A DNA stretch of 23,267 bases, from the NCBI GenBank assembly GCA_964510315.1, contig CAZEAP010000041.1, positions 1-23,267 on the forward strand, written 5' to 3'. Under the pieces are notes generated by a model. The model saw only the letters and a program-made list of their open reading frames with translations. It had not been told where the DNA came from and did not search any database. Below, piece by piece: positions 14,502-22,632 of this stretch; positions within the stretch are counted from its first letter, which is position 1; every line of letters begins with the position of its first letter. Source of the DNA: CAZEAP01 sp964510315 (GTDB lineage Bacteria; Planctomycetota; Brocadiia; SM23-32). The position numbers were made by a program, and so were the translations under genes.

Positions 14502-15068
14502 ATGTCCTTCCTGATGCTGTCCCTCATCGCCGTCGGTCTGGCCATGGACGCCCTGGCCGTCTCCATTGTAGAGGGGATAGTGCTCCGGCGGGTGACGGTG
14601 GGACATACCCTCCGGGTGTCGCTCTACTTCGGAGGCTTCCAGGGAGCCATGCCGATCCTCGGTTGGCTGGCCGGCAATTCACTGCGCATCTTTATCGGCG
14701 CGTGGGACCACTGGGTTGCCTTCGGGCTCCTTGCGCTGGTCGGCGGCAAGATGCTGGCCGATGCGACTTTCGGTTTCGAGACGGGCAACCCCCGCGGGGA
14801 AAGCCGGGGAGTGCGCCTCATCGCGCTGTCGCTGGCCACCAGCATCGACGCCCTGGCCGTCGGGGTGACCCTGGCCATGCTGGAGGTCGCGGTGCTGGGT
14901 CCTGCCCTCTGGATCGGCCTGGTCACCGGGGCGCTGTGCGCGGTAGGCATCCAGACCGGCGACCGCGTCGGTAAGAAGCTGGGGCATTACGCCGAGGCGA
15001 TCGGGGGAATTATCCTCTTCGCCATCGGCCTGAGAATACTGTTCCAGCATCTCCTGAAGGGAACCTGA
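14502..15068 (+). CDS. mntP: Manganese efflux pump MntP
   Basis: 188-residue, six-helix membrane protein that exports Mn2+. The internal duplication typical of MntP (formerly YebN) is plain: GLAMDALAVSI (12-22, Asp16) and ATSIDALAVGV (112-122, Asp116) carry the metal-binding aspartates, and FGGFQGAMPILGW (43-55) is the second signature. Length matches the family. It is first in an operon with a DUF2400 gene 9 nt downstream and a GHMP kinase gene. The ribosome site is weak. No riboswitch is visible. Manganese export beside two unrelated enzymes is unusual, though Mg2+/Mn2+-dependent kinases could be sensitive to it. Confidence 0.93.
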   Translation: MSFLMLSLIAVGLAMDALAVSIVEGIVLRRVTVGHTLRVSLYFGGFQGAMPILGWLAGNSLRIFIGAWDHWVAFGLLALVGGKMLADATFGFETGNPRGESRGVRLIALSLATSIDALAVGVTLAMLEVAVLGPALWIGLVTGALCAVGIQTGDRVGKKLGHYAEAIGGIILFAIGLRILFQHLLKGT

Positions 15069-15077
15069 GGGACAAAG

Positions 15078-15911
15078 ATGGGCAAGGCGGCACAGCGGGA
15101 ATTGAAGCCCCTCCTGGAAGCGCTCTACCGCAGATACAACCGGCCCGGCCACGCACGGCACGACCCGGTGGGGCGGCTTTACCGCTACGAGCAACCGGCC
15201 GACGGCGAGGTGGCCGGCCTGGTGGCCGCGTTCCTCGCCTACGGGCGCCTCGCTCAGATCGTAGACTCTGTGGAGGAGATGCTGGCCCGGCTGGGTCAGA
15301 GCCCGCACGAGTTCATCCTCCGCAGCTCGGAGCAGCAGGTCCGCCGTGCTTGCCGGGGGTTTGCACATCGGTTCGTCGACGGCGACCAGATGGGCCGTCT
15401 GCTGTGCGCCCTTCGGACCGTATTGGCCAGACACGGTTCTCTTGAGGCGTGTTTCAGGGCGCACGACCGCCCGGAGCAGACCATCCTCCCCGGGCTGACC
15501 GGCCTGGCCCACGAACTTCTGGCCGAGGCAAGGGAACTCGATCACCTGGTGGCGGACCCGGCGAAGGGCAGTGCCTGTAAGCGGTGGCACCTGTTCCTGC
15601 GCTGGATGGTCCGCCGCGACGCCGTCGATCCGGGCCTGTGGGAGGGCATCTCACCGGCCCGACTGGTGGTGCCGCTGGACCGGCACATGCACCGCGTCTG
15701 CGGCGCCCTGGGACTGAGCCGGCGGAGCAGCCCGGACCTCAAGACGGCCCTTCAGGTGACGGAGGGCTTCCGTGCCGTTTGCCCCGCCGACCCGGTCCGC
15801 TACGATTTCGCCCTCATGCACGCCTCCGCCCAGGAAGACCCTGCTCTGGCCGCTTACCTGGCGGGCGAGGCGGTTCCTGCCCTTGAATCGGACGGCCCTG
15901 AGGCGGGATAA
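15078..15911 (+). CDS. DUF2400 / TIGR02757 family protein
   Basis: 277 residues matching the conserved uncharacterised TIGR02757 family. Family landmarks seen are YRRYNRPGHARHDPVGRLYR near the N-terminus, GEVAGLVAAFLAYGRLAQIV, the central KRWHLFLRWMVRRD, LWEGISPARLVVPLDRHMHR and the C-terminal PVRYDFALMHASAQ. The arrangement of helices and the conserved PLD and YDFA motifs hint at the HhH-GPD DNA glycosylase fold, but no function is established. GAGGGA just before the ATG and the 9-nt gap to mntP make cotranscription very likely. The family is best known from Bacteroidota and other non-proteobacterial phyla, which helps place the organism outside Proteobacteria. Confidence 0.87.
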   Translation: MGKAAQRELKPLLEALYRRYNRPGHARHDPVGRLYRYEQPADGEVAGLVAAFLAYGRLAQIVDSVEEMLARLGQSPHEFILRSSEQQVRRACRGFAHRFVDGDQMGRLLCALRTVLARHGSLEACFRAHDRPEQTILPGLTGLAHELLAEARELDHLVADPAKGSACKRWHLFLRWMVRRDAVDPGLWEGISPARLVVPLDRHMHRVCGALGLSRRSSPDLKTALQVTEGFRAVCPADPVRYDFALMHASAQEDPALAAYLAGEAVPALESDGPEAG

Positions 15912-15957
15912 TGTCCGGGTGCGGGCTCCTGCCCCTGGGACGGCCGGCGGAGGAAAG

Positions 15958-16965
15958 ATGACCGTGAGAGAGCGGACTTACGCCCGGCTGGGTTTCGTCG
16001 GAAACCCATCGGACGGCTACCACGGGAAGACCATCGCGTTCACCATCGGGGAGTTCTACGCCGAGACCGAACTCTACGAGAGCCCGGAGCTGGAGCTGCG
16101 GCCCGCCCCTCAGGACCACGCCATCTTCCGGAGCATGGAGGACCTGGCGGACAACGTCCGGCGGAACGGCTACTACGGCGGCATTCGGCTGCTCAAGGCG
16201 GCCACGAAGAAATTCGGCGAGTACTGCACCGAGGAGGGGATTGAACTTCCGGAGCGCAACTTCACCATCCGCTACGACACCAACATCCCCCGACAGGTCG
16301 GCCTGGGGGGGTCCAGCGCCATCATCACCGCCGTGATGCGCGCCCTGATGAAGTTCTTCGAGGTGGACATACCGGACCACGTCCTGCCCGGTGTCGTGCT
16401 GGCCGCCGAGACCGAGGAACTCGGTCTCACGGCGGGGCTGCAGGACCGGGTCGTCCAGGCCTACGGGGGCGCCGTGTTCATGGACTTCGACCGGGACTAC
16501 ATGGAGCAGAACGGCTACGGCCGCTACGAGCGACTGCCCGGCGAGATGCTGCCGCCCGTTTACATGGCCTACAGAACGGACCTCAGCCAGGAGAGTTCCA
16601 CCACCCACATACGGGTGCGGGAACTCTACGAGATGGGCGACACCGACGTGGTGCGCACAATGGCCGAGATCGCCTCCCTGGCGGAGGTGGCCCGCGCGCT
16701 GATGAAGGCCGGCGACCAGGAGGAACTCTCCCGCGTCATCGACCGCAACTTCGACCTCCGGCGGCGGATCTACGACCTGCGCGAGGAAGACCTCGACATG
16801 GTGGAGGCGGCCCGTTCCACCGGTGCCTCCGCGAAGTTCTGCGGCTCAGGTGGCGCCGTAGTGGGCACGTACGGGGACGAGCAGATGCTCGGGCAACTGC
16901 GCTCCACCATGGAGGGGGAAGGTTACGAGTTCCTGGTCCCCACCGTCGCCCCCAACAGCCACTGA
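15958..16965 (+). CDS. GHMP kinase, glucuronokinase-like
   Basis: 335 residues. Starting at this ATG, directly behind GGAGGAAAG, the protein opens ARLGFVGNPSDGYHGKTIAF (9-28), the N-terminal substrate loop of plant glucuronokinases, then the ATP-binding PRQVGLGGSSAIITAVMRAL (111-130), AGLQDRVVQAYGG (159-171, with Asp163) and the C-terminal KFCGSGGAVVG (293-303). The family phosphorylates a sugar or sugar acid at C1, here plausibly D-glucuronate to glucuronate 1-phosphate, or an equivalent sugar-acid salvage step. A longer upstream reading lacks a ribosome site. It is third in the mntP operon and faces the PIG-L gene with 12 nt between the stops. The substrate is an inference from the family. 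Confidence 0.88.
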   Translation: MTVRERTYARLGFVGNPSDGYHGKTIAFTIGEFYAETELYESPELELRPAPQDHAIFRSMEDLADNVRRNGYYGGIRLLKAATKKFGEYCTEEGIELPERNFTIRYDTNIPRQVGLGGSSAIITAVMRALMKFFEVDIPDHVLPGVVLAAETEELGLTAGLQDRVVQAYGGAVFMDFDRDYMEQNGYGRYERLPGEMLPPVYMAYRTDLSQESSTTHIRVRELYEMGDTDVVRTMAEIASLAEVARALMKAGDQEELSRVIDRNFDLRRRIYDLREEDLDMVEAARSTGASAKFCGSGGAVVGTYGDEQMLGQLRSTMEGEGYEFLVPTVAPNSH

Positions 16966-16977
16966 ACCGCCCGACCC

Positions 16978-17781
16978 TCAGGCGGGAAAAAGCTTCTCGA
17001 TCAGCTCCTGGTCCGGCCGGCGGCCGTACTGACAGACCTGGAATGCCTCCGCGTAGGTGACCTCCCGGCCGCGCTCCTCACCGTAGCGGCGAACGAGTTC
17101 GCCGCGGAACCGGTCGGCCGTCCGCGAGAAGCGCTCCGCGCAACGGCCACGGAACCACTCCCAACGCTCCTCCGGCTCGCCGGGCACACGGTCGAGATAG
17201 CCCCCGTTGAAGGGAAGCCATTCGTAGACCTGGCTCTCGTGACAGGCCAGCATCCGGGCCTTCTGCTCGCAGTATTCATCCACGGCCACAACGACGTCGG
17301 GGGCGAACGGCGCCGGTACGCGGAACCGGTCGGGGGTGTAGCAGATCACCGGCATCCGCTGCATGATGGGAACTTCCGGCGCCACAAGGGGGACCGTCAG
17401 CAGGTAGGATGCGTCTATGAGGAGCCGTCCCGCTGCCCGATGGTCCGGGTGATAGTCATAGGGCCGCAACCCGAGCAGAAGGTCGGGATGAAACCGCCTG
17501 ATCAGTCGGATCAGTTCCTCCCGCACGGGCAAGGTGGGTTCCAGGCGCGCGTCGTCATTGTCCATGACGACGTATTCTGCGCCGATCACCTCCGCCGCCC
17601 GCCGGGCTTCCTCCCTGCGCCGGGCCGCCAGTTCATCGGGCGACATGCGGTGGTGGCCGGCGTTCCCGTTGGTAACGGAAACGAACAGGGCTTCCCCGCC
17701 CTCCTCGACATATCGGGCGGCCAGGCCGCCGATGCGTCCCTCCCCGTCGTCCGGGTGCGCGCCGACAAACATGAGCTTCAT
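16978..17781 (-). CDS. PIG-L (LmbE-like) deacetylase
   Basis: 267-residue zinc-dependent N-deacetylase of the LmbE/PIG-L family, which removes acetyl groups from GlcNAc-type sugars (MshB, BshB and chitobiose-like substrates). The N-terminal motif GAHPDDGEGRIGG (7-19) gives His9 and Asp12, and PYDYHPDHRAAG (107-118) supplies the third zinc ligand His114, with the Asp of AHPD as base. The start ATG has AGGAG 6 nt upstream; a TTG 15 nt earlier lies inside that site and is rejected. The 5' leader holds a GGGCT/AGCCC stem. Not tightly linked to other genes, so its pathway is unclear. Confidence 0.92.
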   Translation of the reverse strand: MKLMFVGAHPDDGEGRIGGLAARYVEEGGEALFVSVTNGNAGHHRMSPDELAARRREEARRAAEVIGAEYVVMDNDDARLEPTLPVREELIRLIRRFHPDLLLGLRPYDYHPDHRAAGRLLIDASYLLTVPLVAPEVPIMQRMPVICYTPDRFRVPAPFAPDVVVAVDEYCEQKARMLACHESQVYEWLPFNGGYLDRVPGEPEERWEWFRGRCAERFSRTADRFRGELVRRYGEERGREVTYAEAFQVCQYGRRPDQELIEKLFPA

Positions 17782-17890
17782 GGACGTCTCCTGCAAAGGG
17801 CTATGGGCTACCAGCCCGCTGAAAAGGTCCCTGCCGGATCGGGCGCGGCGAGAGTAAAATTTCTCCCGGGGCTGCGCCCTGGGCTGATAT

Positions 17891-17913
17891 GCCGGGCTCT
17901 TCCAGAGCCCGGC
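17891..17913 (-). terminator. 9-bp perfect hairpin after the glycosyltransferase gene
   Basis: GCCGGGCTC, TTCCA and GAGCCCGGC form a perfect stem of 9 bp. It is embedded in a GGGCTGCGCCCTGGGCTGAT-type phrase resembling dispersed repeats of other GC-rich genomes. No T run. Likely a transcript-end or REP-like element between the glycosyltransferase and PIG-L genes. Confidence 0.45.
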
Positions 17914-17972
17914 GGCGCCCCCTGAACGAGTTCCTCAACAGGCTGCTGCAAAGAGTCCCTTTCCGGGGGAAG

Positions 17973-19295
17973 CTACCACCGGGGGGTGTGGTCGTAAGCG
18001 GTATCGGGGAGGTAAACGTCCCTGTATTTGAAGCGGAAGAACTCGGCGATGATGGCATAGGTGCGGACCCAGCGCAGGAACCCCTTGTAGAGCGGGAAGG
18101 TGAAGGCGTACTGGAGCAGATTCCACTCGTGCCTTCGCCACGCGCTGAAGCCGATCGCCACAACGAGTGTCGCGAGGGTAAAGAGACTGTAGAAACCGTA
18201 GCAGAGAAGCAGCACGAAGGTGAGCAGCTTGAAAGCGAACATGCACATCAGGACGATATAAACCACGAACACCAGGTTGAAGACGATCAGCATGAGGTAT
18301 TCGAGGGCGAGTTCCCAGGTGGTGGCGAAGTTGAAGCGCCAGAATTTCAGGGCGTCGCCGTGCTTGTGGAAGTAGGTGCGCAGGAAGCCCCGGTCCCACC
18401 GTATGCGCTGCTTGACGAGGTCTTTCACGTCCGGCGGCACGCGCGTTCGGGCCACCGCCTCCGGGGAGAAGACGATCTTCCAGTTCAGCTTTTTGGCCTT
18501 GATCGAGATATCGGCGTCCTCCGCCAGTGACTGGTCCCAACCGCCGATATCCTCCAGGACCTCCCTCCGAAAAGCTCCGAACGCCCCGGAAGCGGCGAGG
18601 GTTGTGCCGAGGAGATTCGTCCATCGCTTCCACAGATCGATGCTGATCAAGTACTCGGCCGCCTGCAGGTCCGCCCAGAATGACTCTCCCACGTTGCGCA
18701 CCTTGATGTTCCCGGCGACCGCACCGACCTTCGGATCGCGGAAGGGGCCGATCGCGTGCAGCAGCATGTCACGATCGAACGCGGTGTCCGCGTCGACGCT
18801 GATGATGAAATCGCCGCTGGACATGCGGAAGCCGAAATTGGAAGCACTCGGGCGCCCGGTGCGGCCGCTGGCGGCGGCGTTGCGGTAGAGTTCTATGAGC
18901 CCCTGGGCGGCGTAGCGCTCTGCAATCTCATAGGTAGAATCCGTGCTGGCGTCGTCCACCAGGATTATCTCCAGGTTCTCATACTCAAGGGACAGCAACG
19001 ACTCGATGGTCGAGGCGATAACATCCTCTTCGTTTCGGGCAGCGATCACCACGCTGACCGAGGGCTTGGTCTCCATGAAGTGCTCCCTGGCCGCTCTCTC
19101 CCCCCGAAGAGAGCGCCACAGCTTTGCCACGGGCAGCAGAACCAGGGGAGCGGCGTAGCGGGGCATCTCGAAGAACACCACCAGCGGGAAGAAAAACAGC
19201 ACCCACGTCAGTAAAGTCCGGTGGGCGAACTGCGACTCGATATAGAAAAGGTAATCCTGGAGGAACATGCACAGCCGGTCGAGCAGCTCTTCCAT
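17973..19295 (-). CDS. Processive family 2 glycosyltransferase (BcsA/IcaA-like)
   Basis: 440-residue membrane glycosyltransferase that would polymerise a beta-linked polysaccharide from a nucleotide sugar at the cytoplasmic membrane. An N-terminal membrane segment (about 28-58) precedes the GT-A domain: SVVIAARNEEDVI (81-93), VDDASTD (113-119), DAD (168-170), AEDAD (258-262) and the processive-synthase motif QRIRW (296-300). Several C-terminal membrane spans lie at about 328-385. No PilZ domain. The start ATG is preferred because GGAG precedes it and the sequence before it belongs to the neighbour's coding frame. It lies 24 nt after the zinc-ribbon gene and is the second gene of that operon. 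Confidence 0.9.
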   Translation of the reverse strand: MEELLDRLCMFLQDYLFYIESQFAHRTLLTWVLFFFPLVVFFEMPRYAAPLVLLPVAKLWRSLRGERAAREHFMETKPSVSVVIAARNEEDVIASTIESLLSLEYENLEIILVDDASTDSTYEIAERYAAQGLIELYRNAAASGRTGRPSASNFGFRMSSGDFIISVDADTAFDRDMLLHAIGPFRDPKVGAVAGNIKVRNVGESFWADLQAAEYLISIDLWKRWTNLLGTTLAASGAFGAFRREVLEDIGGWDQSLAEDADISIKAKKLNWKIVFSPEAVARTRVPPDVKDLVKQRIRWDRGFLRTYFHKHGDALKFWRFNFATTWELALEYLMLIVFNLVFVVYIVLMCMFAFKLLTFVLLLCYGFYSLFTLATLVVAIGFSAWRRHEWNLLQYAFTFPLYKGFLRWVRTYAIIAEFFRFKYRDVYLPDTAYDHTPRW

Positions 19296-19318
19296 CTCCG
19301 CTCCACGTCTCGGGGGTC

Positions 19319-20272
19319 TCAGCCGGCGAAGAAATCCACGACTTTGCCGGCGAACTTGTAACCGCCGTACGTCATCACAGCACTGAGCACCGCTCCGGCT
19401 GCGCACCCCAGCCGCAGCAGCGGTAGGATCAGCCCCGCCTGGCCGATGAAAACCACGAGCCCGTAAATGATCCAGACCCTTTCGGCCATCCAGGTGACCG
19501 ACCCCGGCGCCTCCGCGCCCCACACCAGCAGCAGCACACCCAGCACAACGGCAAATGGTGCCGCCACGGCGAACCCCAGGATACGGATGAACGCCAGCCC
19601 CTGCACCACGCCGAGCGGCTCGGCCGACACGCCCGACGACCCCTTCCGCACCCGACTCAGAAGCACCAGCAAACCCGAAGCCAGCGCCAGGTCCAGCAGC
19701 ACCTTGAAGAAACCGGCCGCCGCCCGGCCCACATCCACCGATCCGCCGTCCCCGAGGAAGCTTACAGCGACGGCGCCCGCGGCGGCCAGGAGCAGGAAGA
19801 CAACGGCCAACTGAATGATGAAGCCCTTCTCCTCGACACCCTCACGGAAGCACTCTATGGCACCCCCCGGATTGTCCCGAAAGGTTCTGAGCAGGCCCGG
19901 CAGGCTCAAGGGAGGCTGCTCCTCGGAGGTGGCCTGCGCACCCCGGGCGGCGCCCCCCACGGGCCGGGCAGCCGGTCCCCGGCCGCGTCCCTCCGTAGCC
20001 CTATCCTCCTCACGGTCCTCCGCCCCGGAAGGTTCCTGCGGCGGCTCCTCCCCAGGTTCTTCCGGTTCGCTCAACCGGCTTTCCAGGGCGGCCTCTTCGC
20101 GAGTGGCCGGCCGCTTTGCTCCCTCCTCCAGAGTGAGGTCTTCCGCGCTCAAAGACTCCATCCACTCCGAGGCATCTTCGGCACGCACGGTCCTGCCGCA
20201 ATTGGGGCACTCCACCTGCTCCTCGCCCCGGGGGACTTCCACTTTTTCCCCGCACTCACAAGTGACTTCCAT
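19319..20272 (-). CDS. Zinc-ribbon multi-pass membrane protein
   Basis: 317 residues. The N-terminus has a compact zinc ribbon, CEC (5-7) and CPNC (22-25), followed by a long acidic, Pro/Glu-rich linker (about 40-115) and then a hydrophobic domain of four to five predicted spans (from about 150 to the end: AVVFLLLAAAGAVAVSFLG, FIRILGFAVAAPFAVVLG, IYGLVVFIGQAGLILPLL). The membrane part resembles a Yip1-like integral domain, but I cannot name a family with confidence. The start is fixed by GGAGG four nt before the ATG. It is the first gene before the polysaccharide synthase, so it may be an accessory or regulatory partner of it. Confidence 0.72.
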   Translation of the reverse strand: MEVTCECGEKVEVPRGEEQVECPNCGRTVRAEDASEWMESLSAEDLTLEEGAKRPATREEAALESRLSEPEEPGEEPPQEPSGAEDREEDRATEGRGRGPAARPVGGAARGAQATSEEQPPLSLPGLLRTFRDNPGGAIECFREGVEEKGFIIQLAVVFLLLAAAGAVAVSFLGDGGSVDVGRAAAGFFKVLLDLALASGLLVLLSRVRKGSSGVSAEPLGVVQGLAFIRILGFAVAAPFAVVLGVLLLVWGAEAPGSVTWMAERVWIIYGLVVFIGQAGLILPLLRLGCAAGAVLSAVMTYGGYKFAGKVVDFFAG

Positions 20273-20357
20273 GATTCCTCCGTCTCTTCTGCTCCCGAGC
20301 GAAAGGGTCGCGCCTCGGGCGCACACACCCGAGCCCGCACCGAGGTACGCTCATGCT

Positions 20358-20385
20358 TTTATATCATATCGGTACGCTGAAACAA
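20358..20385 (-). promoter_or_regulatory. Predicted promoter of the zinc-ribbon/glycosyltransferase operon
   Basis: On the minus strand TTGTTT and TATAAA are 16 nt apart, in an unusually A+T-rich patch about 86 nt before the ATG. A 17-nt alternative is CTTGTT with the same -10. Confidence 0.4.
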
Positions 20386-20425
20386 GCCTTTCTTTCGGGT
20401 GAGCGCTTTGCGGCGGGCCGCCGTT

Positions 20426-20454
20426 TTGCCCGACGCGCCTCTTTCCCGTAGAAT
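20426..20454 (+). promoter_or_regulatory. Predicted promoter of mutS2
   Basis: TTGCCC and TAGAAT are spaced by 17 nt, about 55 nt before the start codon. Divergent from the promoter at 20358. Confidence 0.5.
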
Positions 20455-20508
20455 GCCTCGAACGGCCTGAGGTCCCGGGGCCTGACCCTACCGCAGCGTA
20501 GATCGACA

Positions 20509-22632
20509 ATGGACGAACACGCCCAGAGAGTCCTGGAATTCGGCAAAGTGCTGCGGGTCCTCTCCCGCTACACGGCCACGGAGATGGGGCGGCGGAAAGC
20601 GCTCGCGCTCGCGCCGGTGGCCGAGGCGGAGACCCTCCGCGCTGCGCTCCGCCGAACCACCGAGATGACCGAGGCGCTTCGGGAGGGCTACACGCTGCCG
20701 CTGGGGAGCGTTGAGGACGTCACCAGCGAGGTAGAGCGCGCCCGTGCCGGCGGTGGACCGCTGGAGCCGGCCGTTCTGTGGAAGATCTCCGGCTGCCTGG
20801 AGTCCGCCCAGCGGGTGGCCTCCTCCCTGCAGCGCCGGGGGAGCAGTTATCCGGCCCTCCGTAAACTGGGAGAATCCGTGCCGACCGCCCCCCAACTGCT
20901 GGAGGAAATCCAGGGCACCGTCGACGCCAAGGGTCGGGTGGTGGATGGGGCGAGCCCTGAGCTAAAGGCAATCCGGGAGCGCAGCCGACGGCTGCGCGGC
21001 AAGATAGAGGAATCGCTCCGCCGCATCATCAAGGACCCCTCGGTCAGACCCCATCTGCAGTATCCGAACCCCACCATGTGCCGGGAGCGGTACGTTCTGC
21101 CGGTGGACGCCTACAGCAGGAACGCCGTCCCGGGCCTGGTGCACGGGTCCTCCGACAGCGGCGCGACCCTCTACGTGGAACCGATGGAGGTGATTGACTC
21201 CGGCAACGAACTTGCAGAGGTGCTGGGCGAAGAAGAGGAGGAAGTCCGGCGCATACTGTGGGAGATGACACGGGCGGTGGCCGCCGAGAGTGACGCCATC
21301 CTCGGGGCGATCCGCCGACTGGGCGAGGTCGACCTGGTGCGCGCGAAGGCCCGCCTCAGCGCGGCATTCCGCATGTGTCCTCCGGAGGCGGTGGAGCCGC
21401 CCGGCGGGCGGCTGGAGCTGCGGGACGCGCGCCATCCGCTGCTCTTGTGGTTAACCCGGCCGTCCGCCCCGGAAGGAACCGAGGGGGAGCGGCCGGCGCC
21501 GGCGAAGGAAGAGGACCTCGACTTCGAGGCCGTCGTGCCGCTGAGCGTTCGCCTGGGAGAGGACTTCGACACCCTCGTCGTCACCGGCCCCAACACGGGG
21601 GGCAAGACGGTGACTCTCAAAACCATCGGGCTGGCCTGCCTGATGGCCCGGGCGGGAATGCACGTGCCGGCCGAGAAAGCCATTATACCGCTCTACGACG
21701 CCGTCTTCGCCGACATCGGGGACGAGCAGAGCCTGGAGCAGAGCCTCAGCACCTTCAGCTCCCACATGTCCAACATCATCGAAATACTCCAGCGGGCGAC
21801 CCCGCGGAGCCTGGTTCTGCTGGACGAGCTGGGCGCGGGGACCGACCCCACCGAGGGGGCCGCGCTCGCCGAGGCCATCCTGGACCGCCTGGTGGAGCGC
21901 GGCTGCTTCGCGGCGGTCGTCACCCACCTGGGCAGGCTCAAGACCTACGCCACCGCCCGCCCGCGCGTCGAGAACGCCTCGATGGACTTCGACACGGCCA
22001 CCCTGCGCCCCACCTACCGGCTGACCATCGGGTCGGCCGGCAGCTCCAACGCCCTCCAGATCGCCGACCGCCTCGGCCTGCCGGCCGACCTGCTCGAGGA
22101 AGCGGGCCGGCTGCTGAACACCCAGGCCAAAGGAGACTACACCTCCGCGATGGAAGAGGTGAGGATGGCCCGTCAGGACGCCGAGAAAAGACGGGAGCGC
22201 ATGCGCTACCTGGAACAGGAAGCCGAGAAGATGAAGGAGCAATACCAGGAGGTGCTGACCCGGCTGCAGGCGGAGGAGGACCGTCGCGGCGCCGACATCG
22301 GCTTCCAGATCCGCGACACCCTCCAGGAACTGCTCGATGAAGCCGACAACATCTACGAGGACGTCCGGAACCTGCATCGCTCACTGGCAAACCGGATCAG
22401 GGAGTTCCGCGACGGCCTGCAGGAATGCCTCCACGACATACAGCAACTGCTGGCCGGACATCGCCTGGAGCGCCCGCTAAAAGAGGGCGACGAGGTCTAT
22501 GTCATCAAGCTCCACAAGTGGGGCACCGTCGAGCGGGTGGACGAACGCCGCGGACGCGCCCAGGTGAGGGTCGGTCCGGCGCAGATCGACGTCGAAATCG
22601 AGGGCCTGCAGCCATGGGGAGAGGAAGTGTGA
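20509..22632 (+). CDS. mutS2: MutS2 family ATPase lacking the Smr domain
   Basis: 707 residues, short of the usual 770-800. MutS2 proteins act in recombination suppression and ribosome-collision rescue, not mismatch repair. Visible are the LYVEPMEVIDSGNEL core (221-235), Walker A GPNTGGKT (360-367), the DIGDEQSLEQSLSTFSSHMS strand (402-421), Walker B LVLLDELGAGTDPTEGAAL (435-453), the YRLTIGSAGSSNALQIAD segment (503-520) and the coiled-coil region (about 530-620). A KOW-like domain (about 657-702, GDEVYVIKLHKWGTVERVD) ends the protein. No Smr endonuclease domain follows. The stop TGA is completed by the first bases of a repeat. Weak ribosome site, promoter just upstream. Such MutS2 would keep ATPase and DNA or ribosome binding but not Smr nuclease activity. 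Confidence 0.93.
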   Translation: MDEHAQRVLEFGKVLRVLSRYTATEMGRRKALALAPVAEAETLRAALRRTTEMTEALREGYTLPLGSVEDVTSEVERARAGGGPLEPAVLWKISGCLESAQRVASSLQRRGSSYPALRKLGESVPTAPQLLEEIQGTVDAKGRVVDGASPELKAIRERSRRLRGKIEESLRRIIKDPSVRPHLQYPNPTMCRERYVLPVDAYSRNAVPGLVHGSSDSGATLYVEPMEVIDSGNELAEVLGEEEEEVRRILWEMTRAVAAESDAILGAIRRLGEVDLVRAKARLSAAFRMCPPEAVEPPGGRLELRDARHPLLLWLTRPSAPEGTEGERPAPAKEEDLDFEAVVPLSVRLGEDFDTLVVTGPNTGGKTVTLKTIGLACLMARAGMHVPAEKAIIPLYDAVFADIGDEQSLEQSLSTFSSHMSNIIEILQRATPRSLVLLDELGAGTDPTEGAALAEAILDRLVERGCFAAVVTHLGRLKTYATARPRVENASMDFDTATLRPTYRLTIGSAGSSNALQIADRLGLPADLLEEAGRLLNTQAKGDYTSAMEEVRMARQDAEKRRERMRYLEQEAEKMKEQYQEVLTRLQAEEDRRGADIGFQIRDTLQELLDEADNIYEDVRNLHRSLANRIREFRDGLQECLHDIQQLLAGHRLERPLKEGDEVYVIKLHKWGTVERVDERRGRAQVRVGPAQIDVEIEGLQPWGEEV

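Noticed and set aside
12459..14606. Very long minus-strand open frame opposite the sulfatase
   Set aside because: Shadow of a high-GC coding region; the plus-strand sulfatase has all catalytic motifs.
17782..17796. Longer N-terminus for the PIG-L protein from a TTG
   Set aside because: The TTG lies within the ribosome site of the following ATG, which has the usual N-terminus for the family.
19296..19523. Longer N-terminus for the glycosyltransferase
   Set aside because: It would overlap the coding region of the zinc-ribbon gene in another frame and has no membrane or family features; the ATG at 19295 has GGAG upstream.
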